DNA of 64,000 bases from assembly GCA_009691915.1 (NCBI GenBank), contig SIAD01000001.1, forward strand, positions 310,001 to 374,000, in the 5' to 3' direction. Below, in pieces: positions 16,849-25,255 of this stretch. Within the stretch, counting starts at the first letter, position 1. Each line of letters begins with the position of its first letter. The stretch comes from Phycisphaerales bacterium. GTDB taxonomy: Bacteria > Planctomycetota > Phycisphaerae > Phycisphaerales > SM1A02. Both the position numbers and the translations under genes were made by a program. The notes beneath the pieces were generated by a model. The model searched no databases. It was not told where the DNA came from and saw nothing but the letters and a program-made list of their open reading frames with translations.

Positions 16849-17823
16849 GTGACGACCGCTGGCTCCATGCCGCCATCCATCATTGAACCGTCGCCGGGTG
16901 ATGCGGCGTCGGCGCTGGCGGCGGTGTTCGGGGGATCGTCCGAGCGGGCCCGGCGATTCGCGCGGCTTGGTCGAAGTGATTGCCACCACCTGCTGTTCGC
17001 CATGGACCCGATGGGTGGTGCCTTTGCCAACGCCGCGATCCTGAGCCGCTATCCGGGAAGAACAGCGATGCTCCTGGTAACGAGCCCGCGCACGGAGGAC
17101 GACTTTTCGCACGGCGCGGCGCTCGTGGCCCATGGACTCGCGCGAGCGAGCGAAATGGGTGCCTGGGTCGTGCAGGCACTCGTCGAACCCATGCGTACGC
17201 GGGAGCGTGCGATGTTTGAGAAGGGCGGCATGCGCACGATCGGAACGCTGGCCTACCTCGAATTGCAGCACCCGCAGGCCTGCGCGCGCACTCCGCGGGC
17301 TCGTGACCCACGAGTGACCATTCGCCCGTGGTCACCCTCGGAGCGAACATTGCTCGAAGGCCTGCTCGAAGAGACCTACATCGACTCGCTCGACTGTCCG
17401 GGGCTATCGTCGATGCGGCCGACCTCGGACATCCTCGATGGCCACATGCAGACTGGCAAACTCGATCCTCAACGCTGGCTCATCCTTGAGATCGATGGAG
17501 TTCCATCGGGTATCTCCTTGATGAGCGAGATCCCATCGAGTCAGCGCCTTGAGATCGTGTACTTCGGGCTTGCACGGCGCGCTCGCGGTCGGGGGCTCGC
17601 GGGTCATCTGCTTGATTCCACGCTTGCTCTGGCGGATGGCTCGCCTGTGACGCTGGCCTGCGACGAAGGCAACGCGCCCGCCATCCGGCTGTACCAGTCA
17701 CGCGCGTTTTGTGTGCGGCTCCGGCGTACCGCGATGGTCGCCCCCGCAGGTTGCATAGTGGCGGAAGCGATTCCCACGGGTTATCCACTCGGTGCGAATC
17801 GCGGTGCACCGACTTCTGCGTGA
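16849..17823 (+). CDS. GNAT-family acetyltransferase
   Basis: This 324-residue protein appears to contain two GNAT-like halves. The N-terminal half contains FEKGGMRTIGTLAYLEL. The C-terminal half contains IVYFGLARRARGRGLAGHLL, a good acetyl-CoA pyrophosphate-binding motif (R/QxxGxG/A), and NAPAIRLYQSRAF. The GTG at 16849 is chosen because TACGCT precedes it by 8 bases; ATG 16867 is the alternative. The substrate is unknown. Near its 3' end a CGGTGC/GCACCG stem followed by a T-rich stretch may act as a terminator, and TTATCCACT (17781-17789) resembles a DnaA box. Confidence 0.75.
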   Translation: MTTAGSMPPSIIEPSPGDAASALAAVFGGSSERARRFARLGRSDCHHLLFAMDPMGGAFANAAILSRYPGRTAMLLVTSPRTEDDFSHGAALVAHGLARASEMGAWVVQALVEPMRTRERAMFEKGGMRTIGTLAYLELQHPQACARTPRARDPRVTIRPWSPSERTLLEGLLEETYIDSLDCPGLSSMRPTSDILDGHMQTGKLDPQRWLILEIDGVPSGISLMSEIPSSQRLEIVYFGLARRARGRGLAGHLLDSTLALADGSPVTLACDEGNAPAIRLYQSRAFCVRLRRTAMVAPAGCIVAEAIPTGYPLGANRGAPTSA

Positions 17824-18095
17824 AATTTTTCTTCGTCGCCAACTGCCGCTGAATCAGGCGCATACGGTGAGGAAGTGTGAACGCCGCGTGCGCGTCAGAA
17901 AAAGGGGCTGTTGACCACGTACCTTTCCGCATGTCGCGCGGCATGGACGCGTCGCGATACGGAGTCCACCCGTCCCTCGGCATACTGCTGCGCGGGAGAC
18001 CCCGATCGTGAAGGGACTCGCCACCAGATGATGATTCTCTGTGGGATCGAACGCTCCGACAACGGGCGCGGGCGGTCGCCTTGGAAGGGCCCTCG

Positions 18096-19544
18096 ATGCC
18101 GACCGCGACACAAGATCATGCAGCACAGACGGTTCAGAGAACAACACCCCTCAGGGCCTTCGCCGTGGGGCTGAGCAGCACGATCGGACCACGCAAGTAC
18201 CAGATGTGGTTCGGCTCAGAGACGCGTTTCAGCTACTCCGAGGGCGCTGTGCGCGTGGAGCCGCCGAGCGTGTTTGCCGGCCAGTGGATTGCGCAACACT
18301 ACTCGGAGCAACTCGCTGCAACCGCGAAGAGCGTGTTCGGCGAGGAGTGCACAGTAGAAATCGTTGCGGTGACTGTTCCGATCCCGACCGAGCCAGCGAC
18401 CCAACCACACCCTGGCGCCCGCGAGACCCCCACACCGGCACTCCGCGCCCGTATGGAGAGAACTGGAGCGAGGGCACACGACCACATCGACGGACCATGG
18501 CGTTCCTTCGCGGACTTCATCGTCGGAGACTCGAACCGTCTGGCATTTGAGAGCGCACGCCAGATGGCCGAATCAGACAGTCTGTCGACAAAGCTCCTGT
18601 TCCTTCATGGATCCTGCGGGGTCGGCAAGACCCATCTCCTTCAGGCGCTCTGTCGGAGGATCCGCGAGAGGCGGCCGGGCGCGAGAGTGCGCTACTCGAC
18701 CGCTGAACAGTTCACCAACGAGTACATCGCCGCAGTCCGAGAAGGCACCATCGACAGCTATCGCAAACGGATGCGGCGCGTCGAACTCCTCGTCATCGAC
18801 GATGTCCACTTCTTCGCCAAGAAGACTGCGACGCAATCGGAGTTCCTGCACACCATCGATGCCATAGGGTATTGCGGATCGCGGGTGGTCCTCGCATCCG
18901 ACGCCCATCCCCGTGAGATCGCCAAGCTGAGTGCCCCACTGGTGAGCCGGTTTCTGGCCGGAATGGTTGTCCATGTCGCCGATCCAGACCGTGTAACGCG
19001 GCGGGCGCTTGCCTGCGCCTTTGCCGCGAGGCGTCTCCTTGATCTCAGCGACGATGCACTCGATCTCCTCGTCGATCGCGCGGGGGGAACTGCCCGCGAG
19101 ATCGAGGGAGCAATCATGACCGTCGCGGCACTGAGCGCCCTGGAACCAGGGAGTGGCCCGGGCAGTCGTCTTGTCGTCGAGCGCTCCCTCGGGCGTCGGG
19201 CGATCGGCCCCACCGGACGGCCTGTCCGGGTGGGAGAGATAATGGATGCCGTCTGCGCAACAACCGGGGTCGAGCGAGAGGATCTGGTGGGGCCGGGCAG
19301 GCATCGGCGCGTGGTCACGGCCCGGGGACTTGCCGCGCATCTCGCGCGCGAGATGACCACGCACTCCTTCCCGGAGATCGCTGCGGCGCTGGGTCGTTCT
19401 ACGCACTCGACGGTCCACGCTGCGGCCGCCAGGTTCCGGACGATGATCGACCACGATGAACCGTGCGCGACGAGGGATGAGATTGTCGGCGCGCCGGACC
19501 TTGTGGAGCGCGTGCGCCGCGAGATCCTTCGAGCGCGCGCGTGA
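18096..19544 (+). CDS. dnaA: Chromosomal replication initiator protein DnaA
   Basis: DnaA melts the origin and loads the replicative helicase. The 482-residue protein has domain I (about 18-90), a proline-rich linker (91-130) and the AAA+ domain with Walker A GSCGVGKT (172-179) and Walker B LLVIDDVHFF. Sensor and arginine-finger regions follow, then the DNA-binding domain IV with the signature ALGRSTHSTVHAAAARF. I start at ATG 18096; a TTG 15 bases upstream is also in frame. dnaN, gyrB and rpmH are not adjacent (rpmH is at 56.5 kb). The 272 bases upstream hold no gene and no clear cluster of DnaA boxes. Confidence 0.95.
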   Translation: MPTATQDHAAQTVQRTTPLRAFAVGLSSTIGPRKYQMWFGSETRFSYSEGAVRVEPPSVFAGQWIAQHYSEQLAATAKSVFGEECTVEIVAVTVPIPTEPATQPHPGARETPTPALRARMERTGARAHDHIDGPWRSFADFIVGDSNRLAFESARQMAESDSLSTKLLFLHGSCGVGKTHLLQALCRRIRERRPGARVRYSTAEQFTNEYIAAVREGTIDSYRKRMRRVELLVIDDVHFFAKKTATQSEFLHTIDAIGYCGSRVVLASDAHPREIAKLSAPLVSRFLAGMVVHVADPDRVTRRALACAFAARRLLDLSDDALDLLVDRAGGTAREIEGAIMTVAALSALEPGSGPGSRLVVERSLGRRAIGPTGRPVRVGEIMDAVCATTGVEREDLVGPGRHRRVVTARGLAAHLAREMTTHSFPEIAAALGRSTHSTVHAAAARFRTMIDHDEPCATRDEIVGAPDLVERVRREILRARA

Positions 19545-19578
19545 CGCCCGCTCCCGCGTCCCCGTTACACTTCGGAGT

Positions 19579-21117
19579 GTGCCCCACGCGCCGCGTTCGA
19601 TCACACGACGACCCCTGTGGCGAGCTGGTTTCCGCGCAGCCTTGGTGGCCACGGCGGCCATCGCCGTCGTCCTGAACAGTTCGCAGGCCCAGTCGACGAG
19701 AACCGACCACTTCGACGGGGCCGTGTCCACGCTGCAACGCTGCGTGATTCCAACTGACACGCGCGAGCACCATGCGCTCATCGTGTCGCTGCGGGCTCTT
19801 AGAGATCCCGCCCTCCAACCATTCTTCGAGGAGTTGACTCGGTCGACAAACTGGAGTTCGCGCGTCGACGGCATCCTTGGTCTTGCGGAACTTTCGAAGA
19901 CCAGAGACATCGACCCGCACCTTGTGGAACGGCTGGCGTCGGCTGAGGATCGGTCGACTGCGATCCGCAACGCCGTCGGATTCCGGCTCCTGTCTCCCGC
20001 GTCAATCCGTCAACTGCTTCGATTGCCCGACTGGCCAGCGCTCGACCTGGTCGTTCTCAACGCCGAGCTGCACCGTCAGGGGGAGAAGGTCGACGAGGCC
20101 GTGCTGAAGGTGACCGCCTCTGACCCATCAGACGAGATTGCGGCACTTGCCTGCGCGCTGCTCATCTCCGGCGACGGCGAGGAGTCATGGAACGCGTTCG
20201 AGGCCCGCCTCGCGAGGCGCACCCCCGAAGTGCGCAATCTCGTCCTGCAGGAGATGGCAAAGGCGATCCTTCTCTACGAGATCGAGGAGGCCGTCGTGCC
20301 GATGTTGCGACTGGTCGCTGACGACGCGTACACCACGGCAACTCGCATGATGGCCAACGGATCCGCGCTGGCACTCGCCCCTGCGGCCGGCCAGGAGGCG
20401 TGGAAGCGCCTCGCCCAGAGTGAGCGGGCGCAGACGGCACTGGTGCGAGCCGGACTGCAGCTGATGTCCCAGACCAAGCCAATCGAACCCGGCCTCGCGT
20501 CAGCGATCCGAAATGGAGAGCCGCTGGTCGAGGCGATCGCCGATGCCATCGAGGCAAATGCGTCGGGCGATCAGGAGGCTCTGGCCGCGGCACTGATGGT
20601 AGTCATCGACCGCGGAAATCGTCAGAGTGCGGAGTGGGCTGTGCAGCGCGCCGCGGCCCTTCCCAGCGTGCTTGGAGTGCGCGTATGGCGACACCTGCTT
20701 GACCGATTCCTGACAGCACCCGACAACTCGCTGGCTCTGGGCGCGGTCGTAGTCGATGCCGCTCGGCGGCTGGCACTCGCTGATCCACCAATCGTCGAGT
20801 CGCTCATCCGGGGCGCGGCACGCGAACCACAGGTGCAGGAGATTCTGGTGCTGGCACTATGCGATGCGGCGAGCCCGGAGGCAGCGAAGGTGGCGCGCTC
20901 GGTGCGAGGGTCGTTTACACGGCGCGGGGATTCACTCGCCATTCTGGCTATCGCACGGGGTGAACCGACGATCGACCCCGAGACACTCCGTGAGCTGGGG
21001 ATCATCGGCGCGGGCGGAGGTGATCTCGATCCGACGCTGCTGGTGCAGGCCGCGTGGCTCTTTGCTCGTCACAGCGGCCGCGCCGATCAGGCCTTGGCGC
21101 GAGTCAATCCCCAATGA
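19579..21117 (+). CDS. Secreted helical-repeat protein of unknown function
   Basis: The 512-residue product starts with a basic segment and a membrane-spanning or signal segment (FRAALVATAAIAVVL, cleavage near SQAQ). It continues as an almost entirely helical protein with irregular HEAT/TPR-like repeats. I do not recognise the family. I start at GTG 19579, because TACACT precedes it by 7 bases; the frame is open further upstream but lies inside dnaA. Its stop overlaps the start of the DegT-like gene (ATGA), suggesting co-expression. The large secreted repeat protein at 22448 has a similar composition. Confidence 0.7.
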   Translation: MPHAPRSITRRPLWRAGFRAALVATAAIAVVLNSSQAQSTRTDHFDGAVSTLQRCVIPTDTREHHALIVSLRALRDPALQPFFEELTRSTNWSSRVDGILGLAELSKTRDIDPHLVERLASAEDRSTAIRNAVGFRLLSPASIRQLLRLPDWPALDLVVLNAELHRQGEKVDEAVLKVTASDPSDEIAALACALLISGDGEESWNAFEARLARRTPEVRNLVLQEMAKAILLYEIEEAVVPMLRLVADDAYTTATRMMANGSALALAPAAGQEAWKRLAQSERAQTALVRAGLQLMSQTKPIEPGLASAIRNGEPLVEAIADAIEANASGDQEALAAALMVVIDRGNRQSAEWAVQRAAALPSVLGVRVWRHLLDRFLTAPDNSLALGAVVVDAARRLALADPPIVESLIRGAAREPQVQEILVLALCDAASPEAAKVARSVRGSFTRRGDSLAILAIARGEPTIDPETLRELGIIGAGGGDLDPTLLVQAAWLFARHSGRADQALARVNPQ

Positions 21118-22283
21118 AGTTTGACATTCCCCTGAGCCGTCCCGATGTCACGGAGGAGGACCGCCAGGCTGTTCTCAGGACTCTCCAAGGAACACCACTG
21201 TCGATGGGGACGGCCCTCAGCGAACTGGAGGCGACGCTCGCCGCAACTGTCCATCGCACCTACGGGATCGGAGTTACCAGTTCCGGAACGGGGTTGGAGA
21301 TCGCCCTGCGCGCACTCGGCATCGGCCCGCGCAGCGAGGTCCTGGTCCCTGCCCTCTCGTATTCGTCGAATGTGAATGCCGTGATCGCCGTAGGCGCGAC
21401 TCCGATCTTTGTCGATTGCGACCCGCGTAGCCTGAACATGCGGATCGTCGATGCGGAAGCGCGCATCACTCCCCAGACGCGCGCGATCATCGGCGTGCCA
21501 ATCCTCGGCAATCCGACCGGACTCCCGGAACTCATCGCGCTCTGTTCTCGGTATGAAGTCCCAATGATCGAGCACGCCTCGGAGGGTCTCGGCTCGACAA
21601 TTGGCGATGACAATGTCGGACGGTTCGGCCGACTCAGCGTGTTTGGATTCGGACCCAACCGTCCAATCGGCTGCGGCGAAGGAGGCGCGATCGTCACCAA
21701 TGACGATCGGCTCATGGCCGCGTGCCGTGCCTTGCGAACGCAGGGGCGAGTCGACCGACAGAGTTTCGCTGGGCAACCGATGGACCTTGGCATGCTCATG
21801 GAGTTCTCAGGATTCGGGCTCGACGCGCGCCTGGCGGAGCCACTTGCGGCACTGGCGTTGAGCCAACTCAAGAGACTCGACTCGATCCGCGACGCACGCA
21901 ACGAGGTCGCCAATGAGTACATCCGCCGCCTCGCGGGTCACCCGTCGCTCATCCTGCCCACCATCCCCGAGAACGCACGGATCTGCTGGCCCCTCTTCTG
22001 GGTACGACTAAGCGACCGATTCGGCCCCGAGGATCGAGACGCGGTCATCGCTGGATTGCATCGGCACGACATCGGTGCCGCGAATCACTACCCCCCGGCG
22101 CATCTGCTGCCGCATGTGCGTGCCGCATTCGGCACGAAAGAGGGGGATTTCCCCGCCGCCGAGTCAATCGGTGATCGAATGGTGTCTCTACCCATGTTTG
22201 CCTCGATGCAGCTTCGTGAAGTCGCCACGGTCTGCCAGGCACTCGATGTCATTCTCTGCGGGCTTGGACACGCCCGGGCCTGA
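21114..22283 (+). CDS. DegT/DnrJ/EryC1-family protein lacking PLP ligands
   Basis: The 389-residue protein is full length for the DegT aminotransferase family, which normally makes amino sugars using PLP. It has IPLSRPDVTEED at the start and VTSSGTGLEIALRALGIG and ATPIFVDCDP further on. Three key positions differ. The Lys forming the Schiff base is Arg183 (in FGPNRPIGCGEGG). The Asp that holds the pyridine nitrogen is His154 (in IEHASEGLG). The Ser contacting the phosphate five residues before the Lys is Gly178. It is therefore unlikely to be an ordinary aminotransferase. It could be a binding or scaffold protein, or a PLP-independent enzyme. It overlaps the upstream secreted-protein gene by four bases. 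Confidence 0.85.
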   Translation: MKFDIPLSRPDVTEEDRQAVLRTLQGTPLSMGTALSELEATLAATVHRTYGIGVTSSGTGLEIALRALGIGPRSEVLVPALSYSSNVNAVIAVGATPIFVDCDPRSLNMRIVDAEARITPQTRAIIGVPILGNPTGLPELIALCSRYEVPMIEHASEGLGSTIGDDNVGRFGRLSVFGFGPNRPIGCGEGGAIVTNDDRLMAACRALRTQGRVDRQSFAGQPMDLGMLMEFSGFGLDARLAEPLAALALSQLKRLDSIRDARNEVANEYIRRLAGHPSLILPTIPENARICWPLFWVRLSDRFGPEDRDAVIAGLHRHDIGAANHYPPAHLLPHVRAAFGTKEGDFPAAESIGDRMVSLPMFASMQLREVATVCQALDVILCGLGHARA

Positions 22284-22299
22284 ACTGGTCGTGGCGGAA

Positions 22300-22371
22300 A
22301 GCCACCCATGGGATTTGAACCCACGACCTATGCTTTACGAAAGCATCGCTCTACCGCTGAGCTAGGGTGGC
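22300..22371 (-). tRNA. tRNA-Thr (CGT)
   Basis: Read on the minus strand, the acceptor stem GCCACCC pairs with GGGTGGC, the D stem is GCTC/GAGC, the anticodon stem is ATGCT/AGCAT with loop TTCGTAA, and the T arm is GTGGG/CCCAT with TTCAAAT. The anticodon CGT reads ACG (Thr). The 72-base gene has no encoded CCA. It lies just after the DegT-like gene on the opposite strand. Confidence 0.95.
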
Positions 22372-22447
22372 GTGTAGTCGGCGGGTACTGACCCGTGGAC
22401 GCGGCGGAGTGTAGCGCGTTGAAGAAAGTCCCAGACGGACTCGCGAA

Positions 22448-24829
22448 TCACTTTGATGGCGCGATGATCAATGAGACCACATCAGAGGTGGACAGCCCCA
22501 AGGCGCCGTGGACTGCTCCGGCGGCATCCGCCGAAGTGCCAGTTGAACCCTGGATCAACCCGCGCAGCGACGCGACCTGACGCGGCAGAAGGAGGTTGCC
22601 GAACTTGCGAGCGCTGGTTGCAACCTCACCAAACAGCGCGACCTGCTCGTCACCCGACGCAGAGAGCGCGGCATCCATGAGTGCTCGCTGCGCGTCCTCG
22701 GTCGGAATCAATGCGAGCACACCGGAAACCGCCAGCCGCTGCGCGCTTTCGCCCTGATTGAGCGCGGCCACGAGGGTTGACTCCGCATCGCGGACATCAA
22801 AGACCGGGCTTCCCGTCTGCGCGACTAGCCGAAGTGCGTCGAGTGCTGCGGTCGAATAGGTGACCCCCTCCGCCTCACTGATCGCGAGCCCACCCGCGGC
22901 CCCCACCGCCGAGGCAACTGCCCTGGCAAAGGCTTCTTCAGGGGCGCTGGCGACGAAGATCGCCACCCGGGAGTCGGATTCGTAGTCGGAAGAGAGCCCT
23001 GTGGCATCCCCTCCACTCGTGACGACGACCACCGGCGCGGTCGCCGCGGCGCGCGACACCCGCAGCGAACGCACCGCATCGTCGACCGCACCGCGCGCTC
23101 CCTGAATGATGATCAGGTCAATCGTCTGACCAGGGGCGACCTTGCCCTCAGCTTCGCTGAATGTGCCGCCGGTCACGACGGCCGCAATACCGAGCGCACT
23201 GACGCGCGAGGCGAGTCCCTGACGATCCTCTTCGGTCGAGGCGATCACCGCCCCAATCGAACCGCCAGACTTGACCATTGAGGCGAGGATCGGAATGACT
23301 TGCGAGTCAGTGGCAAACCCGACCTGCGGCAGTGCATGCGCGAGGAGGAGCGACGCCTCACAGCGCACGCGCCGATCGGCAAAGGAGAGACACTCGACTA
23401 CTGGCGAGCGACCGCCGGACGGATCGACCAGACCCGCGGCTGATCCATTCTTCGCAAGCACCGCAAGGACCGCCCGCGCCAGCAGCGGATCGTTGGCGTC
23501 GATCGCCATTCCTAGCGCTGTCTGCGCGACGCGCGCCCCAGCGGCGGTCGCGAAGAACTCCGCGCTGTATCGCGTGGACAGGATGGAAGGGTGCGCATCT
23601 ACCGGCTCCGCCTCACCCTCTTGGGCGTTGGCTGATGGCTCCCCGTGTCCCATGAGAGCGGCAAGAACACCGCGCCTGAGATCCGCGGCCACGAACACCG
23701 AGAGTGCCGCGTGCGAACTCGGATCGAGCTCGAGTGCGCGACGCGCGGCGATCACCGCCATCGTCTCGCAGAAGACCGGCGTTGGGATTTCCGTGCCGAC
23801 GAGGCCGTAGGCGGCGGAGTCCTCCCACACTGGATTGGTGGCGTCGGATGGATAGGGAATCAGTGCGGGGGTCTGGTCGAAGTACCGCCGAGCGAGTGCG
23901 GCAAACTGGCTAGACGCACTCTCGGAAGTTCCACCGAGCCGTGCGTAGGCGCGCAGGGCCGCCTGTCGCACATCTTCGGGAGTTCCTGCCTGACTGGCCA
24001 GCGCGAAGAGGTACGGCTCGGCCGTCGGGTAGCCGATCTCGCCGAGAATCTCACACATCGCGCGCTGGGTCGAGGCCGCGCTTCCTTCCAAGCCGGCACA
24101 CAGGGGAGCCACCGCGAGCCGCTTGATATCGACGAGTGTCGCGCGAGCTGCCGCCGCGAGCTTCGGGTTCGCTTGGTCGGCAAGCGCCCTCACGAGAGCG
24201 GGCACGGCGTACTCACCCGCTGTCAACAGTCGTCCGCGGGCGACCATCTGCTGTCGCATCGAACCGCCAAGATCCCTCACGGCTGCTTCGATGCGGATGG
24301 CATTGCGGCTGGTGGCTCGGGTCCCGGCGAGGATGCGTGACTCGAACTCTGCTACCAGCGGCGCCGCGCCGTCCATTGACCGTCCGCGCGAAAGGGCGCG
24401 GTCGAGGCGCTCCTGAAGGCCGCGCTCGTCAACCAGTTGGGCGAGTTGCTCGTCGGTGATCCCCGAGTCAAAGAGCACCTGGATTGAACTGTGCACGAGT
24501 TCAGGCTTGGCGATGAGTATGTAGTGAAGCACTGTGTCAAACTGACGGGTCTGATCCGCAGTCGCGGGCTGGATCCCAGCGGGCGGAACGGTCGCTGGCG
24601 GGGGCTCCGGCACCGAAAGCTCTTCCGTCCCCGGAGTCTCCTGTGACGCGGCGGTCTCGTCCGTGGGTTCCTCCGCGGGGGCGGGCTGCTTGGGATCGTC
24701 TGTTGCGATCATCGCAATGGCTGCCACTGACCCGCACTCGGGTACTGCCCGCGCCACGAACGCCATGGATGAGGTGGCGATGATGCAGGTTGCGGCGAAT
24801 GCGATGGCGCAAGGCGGGTAGTCGGACAC
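22448..24829 (-). CDS. Large secreted HEAT-repeat protein with degenerate receiver-like domain
   Basis: The 793-residue product starts at a GTG preceded by AGGAG. It has a hydrophobic N-terminal segment with probable signal function, then a Glu/Pro-rich linker and many alpha-helical HEAT-like repeats. Residues about 526-645 look like a CheY fold: an acidic pocket in ASTEEDR, strand IDLIIIQ where the phospho-Asp should be but Gln576 is found, and strand APVVVVTS. Helical repeats resume after it. No function is recognised. It is divergent from the B12 riboswitch operon, with 426 bases between start codons. Confidence 0.7.
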   Translation of the reverse strand: MSDYPPCAIAFAATCIIATSSMAFVARAVPECGSVAAIAMIATDDPKQPAPAEEPTDETAASQETPGTEELSVPEPPPATVPPAGIQPATADQTRQFDTVLHYILIAKPELVHSSIQVLFDSGITDEQLAQLVDERGLQERLDRALSRGRSMDGAAPLVAEFESRILAGTRATSRNAIRIEAAVRDLGGSMRQQMVARGRLLTAGEYAVPALVRALADQANPKLAAAARATLVDIKRLAVAPLCAGLEGSAASTQRAMCEILGEIGYPTAEPYLFALASQAGTPEDVRQAALRAYARLGGTSESASSQFAALARRYFDQTPALIPYPSDATNPVWEDSAAYGLVGTEIPTPVFCETMAVIAARRALELDPSSHAALSVFVAADLRRGVLAALMGHGEPSANAQEGEAEPVDAHPSILSTRYSAEFFATAAGARVAQTALGMAIDANDPLLARAVLAVLAKNGSAAGLVDPSGGRSPVVECLSFADRRVRCEASLLLAHALPQVGFATDSQVIPILASMVKSGGSIGAVIASTEEDRQGLASRVSALGIAAVVTGGTFSEAEGKVAPGQTIDLIIIQGARGAVDDAVRSLRVSRAAATAPVVVVTSGGDATGLSSDYESDSRVAIFVASAPEEAFARAVASAVGAAGGLAISEAEGVTYSTAALDALRLVAQTGSPVFDVRDAESTLVAALNQGESAQRLAVSGVLALIPTEDAQRALMDAALSASGDEQVALFGEVATSARKFGNLLLPRQVASLRGLIQGSTGTSADAAGAVHGALGLSTSDVVSLIIAPSK

Positions 24830-24974
24830 TTGAAGCTGCTCCTATTTGATCGAAGTCTGCGCCCTTGGCACGGGCGGTGGATAGACGGGGAAAAGTATCG
24901 CACTCGCGCCATGATTGCAATTGATGGAGCGACATGGGTGGTGGTAGAGTCATGGGCGTGATTGCCCCCCGCCA

Positions 24975-25172
24975 TTCGTGTGGCGGGGCGCGTTCGGGGC
25001 GGTTGCACCGCCTTGAGCGCGAGGGAAGGCGGTGAAAATCCGCCGTGGACGCGCCGCCGTAACGGGCGGGGAACAACCGTTCCCCTCCCCTGGACACGAT
25101 TAGCCACTGGGTTCCGCTTTCGCGGCCTGGGAAGGCAGGTCCAGGTGCCCGAAGTCGGAAGACCTGCCTTCA
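24975..25172 (+). promoter_or_regulatory. Cobalamin riboswitch
   Basis: Conserved cobalamin-aptamer blocks occur in order: GGGAA at 25023, GGTGAAAATCC (25031-25041), TAGCCACTGG (25101-25110), GGGAAGGCAGG (about 25129) and the B12 box ending GGAAGACCTGCC (25157-25168). Adenosyl- or aquocobalamin binding normally represses the downstream gene. The first downstream gene is the secreted dockerin protein at 25256, 88 bases after the B12 box. The outer boundaries are approximate, because the P1 pairing is not resolved by eye. Confidence 0.9.
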
Positions 25173-25177
25173 CGATG

Positions 25178-25214
25178 CGCCGCCCCCTCGCGGCGAGCGG
25201 GATTTCCCCGCTCG
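25178..25214 (+). promoter_or_regulatory. Candidate riboswitch expression platform (two competing hairpins)
   Basis: CGCCGC (25178-25183) can pair with GCGGCG (25190-25195). CGAGCGGG (25194-25201) can pair with CCCGCTCG (25207-25214) around a 5-base loop. The two stems share bases 25194-25195, so they cannot both form fully. There is no T tract, so the second stem is not an ordinary intrinsic terminator, and no Shine-Dalgarno is visible. Alternative folding is inferred only. Confidence 0.45.
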
Positions 25215-25255
25215 AAGGGCCAGCGGCGCGAGACCTCTTCCCCCATAGTCCATCC

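Noticed and set aside
17824-18095. Replication origin in front of dnaA
   Set aside because: No cluster of DnaA boxes and no AT-rich unwinding element could be found in the 272 bases.
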